Shown piece by piece: positions 23,204 to 35,744 of a DNA stretch of 64,000 nucleotides (the first letter of the stretch is position 1; each line of letters begins with the position of its first letter). The translations under genes were made by a program, and so were the position numbers. Source of the stretch: Sipunculus nudus (lineage: Eukaryota > Annelida > Sipuncula > Golfingiida > Sipunculidae); the NCBI GenBank assembly GCA_026874595.1, contig CM049310.1, forward strand, positions 76,625,056 through 76,689,055. Direction: 5' to 3'. A model generated the notes under the pieces. The model was not told where the DNA came from. It saw only the letters and a program-made list of their open reading frames with translations, and did not search any database.

Positions 23204-25068
23204 AATAACAGGTGCCCGGTCGTCCGAGCCTGCCAGCTATCGTCTTCCGTGACATTGAAATCCTCTCTGTATCATATCCGCTTGGAATTTGAACATAGCA
23301 CCAGTATATCGCCGATTTCCGTTATCAATGTTTATCAATTTAAACTGACCTGGGTTTTCTTGTTTCTAGACCTGCACATTAAAGTGCGAAAAGCGGAGTT
23401 AAAAATATGGGATCGGGACTCATTTTATATCCATATCCCATAAAGTAGAGACTTTTTGAATATTTATTCTTGAACAATGTACTATTAGCTAGTTTTGGCG
23501 CTTTTTTTCGGTATGAGGCGTCCATTGTTTCCCAGAGGTTTTGGGTTGAAAATGGGGAACGCACCCACTCTGTACCCTAAAATACGCCCCACCACATGCG
23601 CGAAGGTCTCCAAACGGAAACTTTTCCGATGTGCTTGAAATGCTCTTGAAACAAGTTAGACTCGAAGTTTTGTTTCCACAAGAGCATAACCCCTACGTAT
23701 ACACACACAAACACATTCACACAATATAAATGCCGCCAAATGCAAATACATACACATGGATGTTTTCTCAATTGCGTCAAATGCTTTTCCGAGATTCATA
23801 TGTAGCTAAACATCCGGCAGTCCCGATTCGACATATTCACACTGATATGGAGAAATGCGGTTGAAGTCACATAAAGGAAAATCTAGAGAATATTTGTTTT
23901 ACCAAAGAAACCAGACCCTGGATGATAATATCTTTTTCTAACAGAGGATCGTCCAGTTACTAATAAAACATTCCAATTATATATGAATCGATCATAATTG
24001 ACCTTTGACCTAAATGTTTTTAATTACGGGACTGAAGTTAGACAGATATTTGATATTTGCAGATTTGAAAGCAAGATATTTTAAAGTAACCAAGGTCTGA
24101 AAATGACTGATTATATTTTATGAATGTCACTTATTTGTGCTGAATATCAAATATCTGTCAAACTTCACTCGCGGGCATCATTTAATTTTGAATCATGGGA
24201 TGAATAAATGAAATAAAATGAGACACGAAGGACACGCAATATGTTTTAAGCGCCACCTAATGCGACATGCATGGTTTACAGGCAATTATCTTGAAACATA
24301 AAGTACAACCTACTCATATAACTGTAAAAAATAAACAAATTTCTTTGAGTCACAAATCCATTTTTCTGAGACACGTCTTGACGTACATCAAATTTTGTTT
24401 CCTGCTGTTTGGTACAAAAAGTTTAACGCTCATTTAATTCAATAATTCAATAAATTTCAACTATTTACTATTTGTACGCTTTAATGGAAGAGAACGATGC
24501 AGTTTGAGTCACGAGGAAGATGAAAGAAAACAGTGTTTCCGTTTACTGTACGTGAGTAAATTCTAATGCACATCGGGGCTATAATCATATAAAATCTTTG
24601 ATGTGGCCACGTTAAATGGTTAACTATCTCTACTTAAAAACTGCATTGCAGTTTGTAACTTGTTAGCAATGATATAGGAAAGAGGGAAACTGGATCGACA
24701 AAACAAGATTATATCATGTTTCCGGCATATCTGACACGGATTTGTGACAATAGCCTTTTCTTTGTCAGGGTTTCTGGAGAAGGCAGCAACAGGGGAGCTT
24801 TTTTCTTTCTCAGTATTATCCGAAGCCTTTGGGAAAACAAAGGCTTTCTTCGGCGCAACCAATATATAGTCACATGTGTATCACGGTGACAAGCATCGAA
24901 CGCAACTGAAGTAACCAGAGTATATACCAGGACTATGGCAATTACCGGACAGAAAACATTCCGGTGCACTGAAAGGAAGACTATACCATTTTGGTTTTGG
25001 GTAATGTTTCTCGTCTTTGCGAACAGTGGGAAAAGACGTTTCATAAGAACCATCCTGATACTTCTAGG
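23204..25068. other. Intergenic DNA, nothing firmly recognised
   Basis: AT-rich. Overlapping minus-strand frames at 24620-25053 lack recognised domains. Confidence 0.4.
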
Positions 25069-25615
25069 TTTAGTTATTTATTGAAATTAGAGATGCAATG
25101 TTTAGTTATTTATTGAAATTAGAGATGTAGTGTTTAGTTATTTATTGAAATTAGAGGTGTAATGTTTAGTTATTTATTGAAATTAGAGGTGTAATGTTTA
25201 GTTATTTATTTAAATTAGAGATGTAGTGTTTAGTTATTTATTGAAATTAGAGATGCAATGTTTAGTTATTTATTGAAATTAGAGATGTAGTGTTTAGTTA
25301 TTTATTGAAATTAGAGATGCAATGTTTAGTTATTTATTGAAATTAGAGGTGTAATGTTTAGTTATTTATTTAAATTAGAGATGCAATGTTTAGTTATTTA
25401 TTGAAATTAGAGGTGTAATGTTTAGTTATTTATTGAAATTAGAGATGTAATGTTTAGTTATTTATTGAAAATAGAGATGTAAGGTTTAGTTAGTTATTTA
25501 TTAAAATTAGAGATGTAATGTTTAGTTATTTATTGAAATTAGAGATGTAATGCTTAGTTATTTATTGAAATTAGATACGTAATGTTTAGTTATTTATTGA
25601 ACTAAGAGATGTAAT
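25069..25615 (+). repeat. Tandem repeat, 32-bp unit, about 17 copies
   Basis: The word TTTAGTTATTTATTGAAATT recurs every 32 bp (for example at 25101 and 25133), followed by AGAGATGYARTG or AGAGGTGTAATG variants. A few units have small indels near 25490. Variant types alternate (GATGCAATG, GATGTAGTG, GGTGTAATG), suggesting amplification of multi-unit blocks. It is an AT-rich minisatellite without spacers or coding potential. Confidence 0.96.
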
Positions 25616-25811
25616 CTTAAAGAAAATTCACATGCCTATCTTCAAATCATTGGTTCATGTCCGAAAAATTCTACGGATGCGTTAGATATAAGAGCATTTT
25701 ACCCGTTTACTTGTTTTTCTCTTTACCTTCATGTTTACAGGATTTTTGGAAATAACGTTTGGCTCTAATAATAATAATAATAATAGCATAATCATCATCA
25801 TCGTCATCACT
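25616..25811. other. Short spacer with (TAA)n and (ATC)n runs
   Basis: Contains an AATAATAATAATAATAATAG run near 25768-25787 followed by ATCATCATC, otherwise unique DNA. Confidence 0.5.
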
Positions 25812-26035
25812 ATCTTTATCTTCTCCATTGCTGGGTCATGATACCGAGGAATCCCCGGGAAGCGCACTCGTCTGTGAGTGAAACACGACCGTGGGGCACA
25901 GACTTTCCAACAAGCAATTAAACCTGCATTGCGCTCAACCAGAGTGGAGGCCCTACATGAAATATCTCATCGATCTTCAGATGAGATTAGAACTCACGAT
26001 TTTACGGCATTGAGTCCTGTCCTTGGTAATACAGA
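25812..26035 (-). mobile_element. SINE family A, copy A4
   Basis: In reverse complement it shows the family body (ACTCACAGACGAGTGCGC, GGGGATTCCTCGGTAT) and a decayed head with the B-box relic GAGTTCTAATCTC. The A-rich tail is missing. More diverged than A1. Confidence 0.65.
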
Positions 26036-27719
26036 ATGGCGAAACCGTGGAGTCTTTGGCATTTGCGAACGGTAACTCTCTTTGCGATAAACTTTGGCAG
26101 TAATGGCGAATGATGGGTTTACTGGAATCCCAGTAATAAATAATGCTGATACTGCATAAATAACATTCTTCTGTTTTGTCGCATCTGTTGGGTTGGTTTT
26201 ATTGAATACAATTAATGTGGCAGGGATGATGCAGCTCTGACCTGCATGATAATCCACCGGTGTGGAATCAAAACCGGGGCTTCATAATTACAAAAATAAC
26301 ATAACTTCAAACAAACACAATAGCATCTGAAACCTGTATGATTTGTTTATTGCAGCAGAATCCTATAAAATAATATAATGACCATACAAAAAATGCTTCG
26401 AGGCTTTAATGATACTACGGACAGCAGGTGCAACTGAAATGCTAATACATTACCAAGCAAGGCGAGGCATGCGATGGAGTCATCAGTTCAAATATTTTTA
26501 ATATTTTATATGTGAGTGATTGGAACAACATACAGTTACAGAACTATTGCTGAATGCAGCCACAGTGGGGCTGAAAGAGGCAAGTTTGAATTTATGCTTG
26601 ATGGCCTGCGCAGGGTATCTCTGTGTTTGAATAATTATTCTTTGAAATCCATACATATTAACATTAAGTCGGATTATTAATAATAATTTTCTTTATATTA
26701 TTATTATATTATTATTTTTTTTATTTTATTTCATTATTTATTAATCAATATTGATATTTATGTAAATATTATCATATATTATTATTATTACTATTGTTAT
26801 TTTCTAATATTAATACGAAAGTTGTTATTTTTATCATTTTCATTATTATTATTTTAAACATTAACATTATCATCTTATATCATATATTTCATTAGTTAAT
26901 TATTAGTAGTAACAGTATTTAGTATTTTCATGTTACCCAGACTCTAAGCAAACCTTTACACTTTTTGTACAGTAACATCTCGACAATAATATAGACAAAC
27001 CGTCACAGACCTGACCATCTTGGAAACAAGTGGGCAATGTAAAAAAATCCCCATCAAGTGCTGCGGGCTGCAATTACCACTGAGGTACGTGCTATTACAA
27101 TGAAAACGTCAGAAGAGTTAAAGTCATTATTCTTTTCACGTACATTACAAATACACAGAGGGCCTGTCTCCTCGATTGCATGGAATAATAAAATCTAAAA
27201 TGAATAGTCGCTGTCGCTTGCTCTTGACATTCCATCAAATATAAGACTCACTGAGAACTGTTTGGCCAGCCAGCCGGTAAGTCGGAGCTTTTCCCAAGCC
27301 AGAGTTTGGACTCCGGCGGCCAAGACAGTCTTTCAAGGAACTGGGTTCCCCCGGTAACGCTCCAGACAGCGTCGCGTGAGGCCGGCTTGCTGCGGATTTC
27401 AGATCCTTCAGGAAGACGGAAGGACACATTTACAGTATATAACTCTAGTTTTTAATTATTTTTTTAAATCATAGTACACTAACTTAAATTATGGCTCTTT
27501 GAATGCATGCGATTGTTGAATAAGCTATATACCTAGTGAATTTTATATTTATATAATTAATACGGATTTGGATTTTTTTTTTTTGTAGACCACGGTTCAC
27601 CTGCTTCCTTTCTGATTTGACTCTCCAAATTCGGCAGACGTATCGGTGGTGTGCTCTCCTAGGACAAGTTTGCTTTATTTTGCGGGATTATGCCCTATTA
27701 AGCTGAATAATTAATAATT
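26036..27719. other. Intergenic DNA with an (ATT)-rich low-complexity block
   Basis: 26670-26940 is ATT/TTA low-complexity sequence. 27230-27430 is GC-richer and holds a 64-codon minus-strand frame without recognisable motifs. No gene called. Confidence 0.4.
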
Positions 27720-28700
27720 TTAATATCTCCCCATTAGGTGCCCCTATATCGTTTGTGCTGCAAGGTCCTCCACGCCTGTGACACTTTTTTGGGAGGTGCC
27801 TCGGGGATTACCCAAGCCTGTTAAGACGGTGGCAAGAGCGCATGTCCTACCCAAAAGGTATTCCTTGCAATACGTGGTCACGCAGGTCCACTATAATCCC
27901 CATTGATCCCCCATATATATTGTAACGCCTCTAAAGGATTTTTCTCTCTCGAAAGGAAGTAAAGGTTTTTAAACCAAAGACCACATGACTCCCCTTTTAA
28001 TGCGATGGCTTTTCAGTCTGGTTAATACTGAGCATTGAGTCCAGTGATGTGACCACTGTTTGACAATTTTTTATGGGTTACAGGTATGCTGATTTTTTAT
28101 ACATTCAAAAATATGTAAAAAAAAAATTCGGCCCTGTCATGTGTTTTATGAAGTTTTTTTTTTCAAAAAGAAGCCCCACAACTCAATTATCATTCGGGTT
28201 GGGTGGGGGGGGGGGGGTCACATATATTTGTTAGGATCCGTTGTCTGTAGGGACGGTGAAACATGAAAAAATATCACCAGTTCATCTTTATATTGATAAC
28301 AAACTAGAATCTGTAGTCAGGGCGTACAGACCTCCACCAGAATCTCCTTTAATATCAGTCACGGTTTCATGTGTGAACACTAACTAACACATGCTTCAGT
28401 AACACGAGTTCACCTTGCGAGTGGCAGAACAAACATGGATAAAGGAATGGTCTATGTCATAATGGTTCGTAAGAAAATATATTTTGTGTTGATTCTTATT
28501 ACTTCCAAAATGAAATGGACTATTGATATGTCTTTACCCTAACCCTCTACAAATGTTCAGCAAAACATTTTTCGCCTGTCACGCTTTTTCAGGAGGCGAC
28601 CTGTAATCCCCACTGAACCCCATTTCCATTGTTTCATTATATCGCCATTAAGGAATTTTACTTTGTCAAAAGGGAGTAAAGATTTTAAATTAAAGCGCAG
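27720..28700 (+). repeat. Two diverged copies of an unnamed dispersed repeat
   Basis: About 27760-27985 and 28560-28700 share ordered blocks: CGCCTGTGACACTTTTTTGGGAGG against CGCCTGTCACGCTTTTTCAGGAGG, then ATAATCCCCATTGA against GTAATCCCCACTGA, then a GGATTTTTCTC/GGAATTTTACT block and AGTAAAG plus TTTTAAA. No terminal structure could be defined. Confidence 0.5.
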
Positions 28701-29762
28701 AACGCATATTCACATATACACTGTATAATCCTCACGTCTCTTTCCAAATTTTTTTTTTTTGGGTGATTTCTGGAATAGAATATTTTTTTCTTTCAATGTT
28801 GATATTTTTCCTGGAGAATTGTAGCAGAAGTAATCCTTATATCATATAGGTGAAACACATGACAGAAATTCTTGCAAAAACCTTGGGATTAAAATATACG
28901 TCAGTTAGTTCCTATCAGCCCATTACAAAAATATGCATCAGATAGAGCCGTGGATTTTCCACGGAAGCAGCTAGTATTAAATTAATATGTTTGTGTTCAC
29001 AAGCGAGGTTTGCTGCAGATTTAAAATAAAAACTTTGGTTTAAGATGAGGTACACAGTAGCAAACATTTTAATCGTCTGTGAAGTCCGCATGTAAAAATT
29101 GATTTGTTTTCTGAATAATATATGCTTCATATGAATAATATATGCTTCATAGCTCTCAATTTATAAAATGGTTAAAATAATTAAATACATTAAGATGAAA
29201 TAAAAAATATAATTTTTTTTTAAATTGTTAAGCCATCAAGTCCTTTGAAAATTTTGAAAATTATATGCCTGAAACATTTTAGAATCATACTAACAATAAT
29301 ATTCAACGGCAGATATTTAATGTCTTTTTAAAAATCTTTAAACTGGCATATATTTTAATATTTATATTTCTAATTCGGAAAACAAACGTGACATAGCACC
29401 TTTAACGATTCACTGCGAGGCTAGCTTTCCGTTGTCAGAGCATTAAGAAAATCAACCGTTATTTCTATTCTATCCGTGCAATACAAAATACACGAAAACA
29501 ACACAGAGATAATCGCGCTTTATTAATCATCCCCAGGCAGCTGTTCCTGGAAAACCGTCTGCCACGTGACTCAAAACACCTTTATCCTCTAACAGCAAGG
29601 CAAACATTCAGACTACATGCTAATCAAGTATGATTTGTTGACACGGAAATAATTCTGATTTCTGTATTCCTGAAACCCGTGTGTGACTTTCTTGTAAGCT
29701 TTTCAGAAAAACTTTTTAGAACAATTAACCATTTCTTTAAGTTCATACCCGTATGTAATATA

Positions 29763-29765
<3 letters not shown>
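28701..29765. other. AT-rich intergenic DNA
   Basis: No gene seen. A short tandem duplication of GAATAATATATGCTTCAT lies near 29114-29151. 29400-29660 is less AT-rich and repeat-free. Confidence 0.4.

Positions 29766-29809
<44 letters not shown>
29766..29809. repeat. (TA)n microsatellite
   Basis: TA array of about 44 bp. Confidence 0.95.
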
Positions 29810-29810
<1 letters not shown>

Positions 29811-29907
29811 TGTCTTCTTCTCTAATGAAAGAAATGTGGAAAGACACAAAACAAAGGTGGTTCTAGTTAAGTCTTAAACATATATTTGACGTTACGTATG
29901 TTCTGAC

Positions 29908-30502
29908 CACAGGCGCTTGAATTCCTATTCATAATAAAGTCTTTATATCTCCAATGTTCTTAGAGATACTACAAAGAAATCAGTTCAACGACCCAATAAT
30001 AAAACGGTAATACCGTGTAATCACTTGTAACATGACAAGGTAGGCAACTCGGCCAAAACCTTTCGACGGCGGCCACTCCAGATGGGTCACGTAAGGTCAT
30101 GCAACTGCGCATCACTTCCCTGTCAACGATCGCCGCTTCCGCCACCGTTTGGAATGAAATTTCGAAACTCACACAGCACCCAAAAAGGTTATCCAGGTAG
30201 CTTGTATTGATGGTTGAAAACAATGGAAATTGGATCGATTTGATTCTGTAACTCCCGTAGTATTGAACGATCATATGCATTACGCATAAATGGAAGATAA
30301 AGCGAGTATACGCGGGTCGAGAACGTAATTTCCCTCATTATCGCACGAACGGTTTTGGCTTAGTTGTCAACCTTGTCATATTACAAGTGAGAACACGGTA
30401 TTACCGTTTTATTATGGGGTCGTATGACCTGATTTTTCGTCGTATCGCTAAGAACATTGCAGATATGAAGACTTTATTATAAATAGGAATTCAAGCGCCT
30501 TA
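29908..30502. mobile_element. 595-bp element with about 150-bp terminal inverted repeats
   Basis: 29912-30060 and 30343-30499 are inverted copies of each other, starting with GGCGCTTGAATTCCTATT and sharing AATAAAACGGTAATACCGTG and ACATGACAAGG (ATATGACAAGG in the other arm). An 8-bp direct repeat GTTCTGAC flanks the unit at 29900-29907 and 30503-30510. Long inverted repeats with an 8-9 bp target duplication are typical of Mutator-like or foldback-type elements. The GC-richer core of about 280 bp has no recognisable transposase, so it would be non-autonomous. Arms are roughly 80-85 percent similar by eye. Confidence 0.8.
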
Positions 30503-33069
30503 GTTCTGACAGACATATAAACAATTACAAGCATGGTCATGCATGCATGCACACACAATATAGATGAATATTCATATTTCTGATATTTTTATAATTATTA
30601 AATATTCTATATTAAGTAATCTAATGATCCAATAAATATGTAGATATATATATAGCATATCAAGCGATACTTTTTATTTCCTAGTAAAAAATGAAATAGT
30701 TTCTGCCCCTCATTGAAGGACACTGTAGCTTCAATTTACCGTCATATGACAATTTAATCAGGCGAAGCAGTTTTTGTCAAGGTGACTGTTTTTAGATTTT
30801 CTTGCTGAAACCAATTAGACGAATGCGATGTAACTTGACTCGCCTGGTATTAATTTTGTCAGGATAAGCAGGAAAAATTATTAAGGCCGGCGAGAGAGAC
30901 AAAAGTAGCTGCCCCACCACGGCACTGCAGTAATTGAATTCTTGTAGTCTTTCCCCGCTACAATGCTAGAACCTATGAGGCTGTCTAAGGGGACAGCTTT
31001 GGGCAAAAGCCGACCTGTGAAGTTTGCATAGGGGCAAGCTCCGCAAGAAAACGCCCGGGCAAAGAGGGCTCGCTGTGTTATCAAGAAAACACGTTGCCTG
31101 CCACCTTGAATGGCCGTTTACATAGACAACGTAATAATACTAAGCCAATTTTGGCGTAGCCGTGGCTCTCTTGGATTCTGGATCGGGAAAGATCTACTAA
31201 AATTGGTATTCAGGCGCTGGTCTGAAGTAGTCTGCTAATTGAATCTTGCAGGCCGAGCGCCCCCGAGGAAAGGCTCTGTAGCCGTGATCAGGGGCGGTGT
31301 GGGTCAACCTCGCGTCTCTCATGGATGTTCCTACTGGCTACTGCAATGCATAAGAAAGCATTATTGATGATGTACGTCACACGCTCGTCCCTAAGGATGT
31401 CCCTTCATCATAGCACCTGCAGTGCCTTCACTTTACATTCCCCGCATCCAGCTAATTTGCATAACATCTCTATTCCATAGCCATAAATATTGACAGATAC
31501 ATATTGTCGGAACATTCCCAGTAATATTATCAAGCCAAACCGAAGCATAGAGGTTTGACTAGCTTAACAGTAATCTCGTCCAAAACAAACCAAAACTTAG
31601 TTTGGTTTATAAAATCCACAGGTATACAACCACAGATATACAACCCTGTAAAAGACATATATTTGATAATTTGGTCAGGTAATTTTTTTACCAAACCACA
31701 AGAGTGTATTGAATTCAAGAGTGAACCAATTCAAAATTTGCAGAAAAGTGTTTTGGAACATCAAAACATGAATAAACCATATTTCTATATACTTCTATGT
31801 ATTCAAACATGGTACGGCAAAAAGTAAACCACCTCTCAGCCTATGCACTCGACAAAATGAAATACACAAATATACGAAATAGAGTCCAATAATTATAACC
31901 CTGCATGTGACTCCGCATTCTTAGAAGCGACCGAAAAATAGACTTGTTCATGCTTTTCAGAACACCTATGAATTTTAGTATTAAATAAATAAAACTGATG
32001 AGGGAAGTGAAATTCCCATTTCAGTGAAACAAGATTTAACATTTACACTTTAGAAACTTGTGAATGAAAGGCCTGCGTGCCTTTGTACATAGGTTAACAA
32101 CTCTGTTTTCTTCCTTTACTGAGAATCTTTTCCAACTATGGTGGAATTAAAAGTGCAAACAAATCTTCAAATGAAGACTGCCAGGAGTCTGATTTATAAA
32201 CAACTCAAGTCGCACAGCTAACACTTTTACGAACCGACATTGAAAGGATCAAAAGACATAAACACCTAGAAATCTGCATCCCAACGGATGCATGCCTCCG
32301 CTATAGGAGCAAAAGTTCTAAAAACGCTCTGCGAGCATAGTAATCACCGCCACTCCGAGGTGCTGGGCGTTCGACCATGACCTGAACAGGTGGCTGGCCC
32401 ACACTGATGACTCTGGACCTTCTGTGCATTCACTTTTTTTTGGCCAACATATCCAGGTTCAGTCGGGCAAAAGTGACCGTACATTTGTGAATATTCCTTG
32501 ATGACGCTCCAGAAACCATAGATGATGCTGGATCCACACCAAAATCTACTTGTTTCTTCCTAGGCCCATTTTCGAAATATCCTGAAATTTCATGAGATTC
32601 CGTTCTTGATTGCGTGAGTTAGGCTTGGATATATATTTGCTTTCCGTACTTTAATAAGGAATAAAGTGAGATATTTTCATACTTGACGGGCAAGTACATT
32701 TTCTTTTTTTTTTCATTTCCCTGATAAATACATTTTCCTACTGCAGTTTTGTTTAAGGCATTAAATGTATGTCATAGTCTTTATTTGCAGTGGTGTAAGC
32801 TGATGATATTTCTCAATAACGCAAGATACACTTATTCTTTTGTTGCCTTTATCAGTTAAAAAAACCTTTATCATTTCTCTAAATGAACTGTCTTGGTTTA
32901 GGTATGTTTTAGTATGTAAGTAGTATGTCCGCTTGCATTAAGTAGGGGAGTTGGTTTTGTCTTCCATGCAGGCGTGTAAGGCAAATGTAAACAACAGTGC
33001 AATTTTTTTTTTTCTAAATAAAAAGTTATAAGTATAAACAAGTGATCGACTTTGATAAAATGCTAATTA
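30503..33069. other. Intergenic DNA with a GC-richer block at 30880-31480
   Basis: 30880-31480 is repeat-free and clearly less AT-rich. It contains AGCTAATTTGCATAAC and CCATAAATA motifs reminiscent of regulatory DNA. 32270-32420 is a second GC-richer patch. No coding exons were recognised. Confidence 0.35.
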
Positions 33070-33072
33070 TAA

Positions 33073-33411
33073 GGCCAAAATAAAAAAAAAGGTATGGTTC
33101 TCAGGCACTTTTTTCATAAATCAATGCGGGCGGGCGGTTTTTTTTTATTCTTTATTTTTCGGTATGTTTCGATGAAAATGTCAAATAATAAGGGAAAAGC
33201 ATGATAATAACAGGATTTTTTGGCTAAACAAGTAAAAGCACAAAACGACAAAGGAATTTGTATGATTTTATCCTCTTGAAAGAAATGTCCGAGCGGCTGC
33301 AGCTCAAAACTGGTAGGTTTCTATTGAAAATCAAAATAAAATTTTTGATGCGGGGGTTTAAAATTTATGCGGGCGGTGCCTGAGAACCATACCTTTTATT
33401 TTTTTTTGGCC
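33073..33411 (+). mobile_element. PIF/Harbinger-like MITE family H, copy 2 (best preserved)
   Basis: 339 bp from GGCC to GGCC. The left end is GGCCAAAATAAAAAAAAA then GGTATGGTTCTCAGGCAC, and the right end is its inverted copy, GTGCCTGAGAACCATACC then a T-rich run and GGCC. TAA flanks both sides (33070-33072, 33412-33414), matching the 3-bp TWA target preference of PIF/Harbinger elements. There is no open frame, so it is non-autonomous. Internal GC-rich words GTGCGGGCGG and GATGCGGGGG contrast with the AT-rich surroundings. Confidence 0.88.
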
Positions 33412-33414
33412 TAA

Positions 33415-34914
33415 TTAGTCCTTTGAAGCGCAATTAAGTTTCGATTATTCAGTTATTGCTTTTCGATTCCGATTCGATTATTGCAGATAATCATTATATT
33501 CTCTCGAAGAGTTATATTTACCTTATTTTTCCTCAGAGATTATGCTTATTATTAAGTTGAAAATAATGACGTATTAAAGCATTCTGTGAATTAAGTAATG
33601 ATCAGATTTCCTCATGCATTACAGTGTTCACACCCGCAGTTCGTTTCATCCCTTCATTTTTGCTTTGAAAATCTGTATTATAGTCCGTTCCACCAACCGT
33701 GACACTAGGTTTTTTCGCGATATTTTGAATCAGAATAAAAACAGAACGGTAAGGAGTTAAATTAGAACGCGACCTAATTTTCTGACAGGAAAAATGCCAC
33801 ATACCCGAGATGAATAGCCTGTAATGAACAAAAATCCAAATCCAGAGAAACTCTGCAGGCGTTTACGACATTTTGTGCATGGTCAACTGATTTGATTCTG
33901 CCTCGCACGCGCGTGACGTCATAAGCGGTGTTCCATTTTGCCGGTGGGAGGTTCCCGCTGTTTGACGGGTACTGGGACGGACAATAGGTAATGGATTAAA
34001 GGGCCTAATTTTCAGCAAGGTTAATAAATACCTAACTTACACCTTCTGTAAAAAAAAGGATTATTTGAAAATATGAGAAATCAGTCTACATTTTACAATA
34101 AATCGGCCCCACCTATGGCGGACAAGGTAATTAGTCGCATGCAAAAACAGACGCAGTTGACAGCTGCTGATTTGATGAAGTCATGTAAACACTCTACGAA
34201 AAAAACCCAGCTAAAACAAAGATGGCTACTCATATAGGGACTCATCTGATCTTCCAGATCATTGAGAAGAGACCAAAAAGTTTTGAAACATAAAATAGAT
34301 ATTTATTGTAAAATTCTTAATTGCGATGTGTAGTTTCTAGGAAATTATGTAGACTATAAACTTTTAAGAAAATTATCTAAAAAAACACAAGTGGACATAA
34401 GCTGGTTGAACAGAGTATAATATAGGGTATATAAGAATACTTTTCCCATTATAAATTTGTGCTTACCTAATTATGTGTATTGTATATGTAGTTATTTCAC
34501 AACTTAATCCATAATCGATAAATAACCGGTTAATCGATTATTCAGTGTATTTTTATAGCCCAAAATTAGAGTTTTGACGATATTTATATTCCACATATAT
34601 ATGTGTACGTTGAATCATAATATATCGAAACAATAAGATATAAATATTAGATATGATATAAATACATTTACTCTACTCACAATTAAATGTTTTGATATGT
34701 TTCAAGGAAAATCCTGATAGTCACATATAAAACGGTTAAGGTTGTGTTCATAGTCTGATAGCACACCAGCAATATCAGACTTTCTCTTTAACATTTGTTG
34801 GAGGTAGCCGCCTCCAATTTTAATGCTAGCTTGACTTAGTCATCTGAAGAAATACCAGGTTTCGGACAGGGCAGTAGCACCTCTCATTTTATTTCCTGGT
34901 GTTAAATTGGCCCG
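33415..34914. other. AT-rich intergenic DNA
   Basis: No gene recognised. Repeat-poor, with a slightly GC-richer patch near 33880-33990. Confidence 0.4.
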
Positions 34915-35150
34915 GTGGCTACTGCGCCTGTGGGCCCTGGGTGTATAAATCGTCTTCATAGCTCGGTCATACCACCGAGGAATCCACCAAAGGCGCACTT
35001 GTTTGTGAGTGAAACATGGCCATTAAGCCTGCAGAGCGCTCACCCTAGGTTTGGGACCGACCGTGAAAAAATAACACAACCTTGGTCGAGATTCGAACTC
35101 ACGACCTCCAAACTTTTGAGTCCTGTACTCTACCCCTACAGTAAAGATGA
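34915..35150 (-). mobile_element. SINE family A, copy A5
   Basis: In reverse complement: a decayed head with the B box GTGAGTTCGAATCTC, then TTTTTTCACGGTCGGTCCC, GAGCGCTCTGCAGGCTTAAT and GGATTCCTCGGTGG, the same block order as A1. The promoter-proximal A box is blurred. Confidence 0.75.
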
Positions 35151-35164
35151 AGATTCAACTTTAC

Positions 35165-35430
35165 CATTTTCCTTCCCGAACATCCGGACCTGTTCATTCT
35201 TGTAGATTTTCCCTACTTCCTTGGGGAGCCTACAGCCCAATCAGCCATAATATATGCGCTGGACGGTTATTCGTCAGGCAGGTGTACCTGTCACAACTAG
35301 GTGGAGGGGGCACGCCATTTTGCAATGGGTATATGAGCTGAGCCCTGAAGGCGCTCTGAATGGGATTCGAACCCACAGCCTTGCCGTCCTGAGTCCAGCG
35401 CCCTAACAATAACGCCACCACTATCAATAT
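35165..35430 (-). mobile_element. SINE family C, tRNA-like head plus body
   Basis: Reverse complement from about 35420 shows an A-box-like TGGCGTTATTGTTAGGGCGC and a B box GGGTTCGAATCCCATTC, followed by a body unlike families A and B that includes GGCGTGCCCCCTCCACC and TGACAGGTACACCTGCC. The Leu/Ser-like layout (AGGGCGCTGGACTCAGGA) suggests its tRNA ancestor, but folding was not computed. Only one copy was seen in this window. Confidence 0.55.
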
Positions 35431-35744
35431 AAGAACGCATTGAACACACAGACATAAAAAAAAATGTTCAAGTTACGCTAATGGTCCGGGCCGTTATTGT
35501 GTACATTTGCTGCATGAGACATGAAGCATCCGGTCGCCATTAATGTAATAATACCAGGATTCAGGACATGTCTGTCGCCTGGATTGTAATCATATATAAG
35601 CTCCTTAGCATTTTTTTTTTTCAAATTAACCCATTTCTCATATATTGTGAGAAAATATTGGTATACTCTTAGGATTTGAATAAATTCTTTGGAAAATCCA
35701 GTTAACAGTTTGTACCAATTAGAAACGATTCTGTTCCTTTCAGG
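35431..35744. other. AT-rich intergenic DNA
   Basis: No feature recognised between the SINE and the next MITE copy. Confidence 0.4.

Noticed and set aside
24620-25053. Minus-strand frames with a CQICRKHDIILFC segment resembling a zinc knuckle
   Set aside because: Spacing does not match CCHC or BEL/Pao-type knuckles, and nothing else nearby looks like a gag or pol gene.
25069-25615. CRISPR-like regularly spaced repeats
   Set aside because: Units are contiguous with no unique spacers and the window is eukaryotic; it is a minisatellite. The same holds for 40653-41240.
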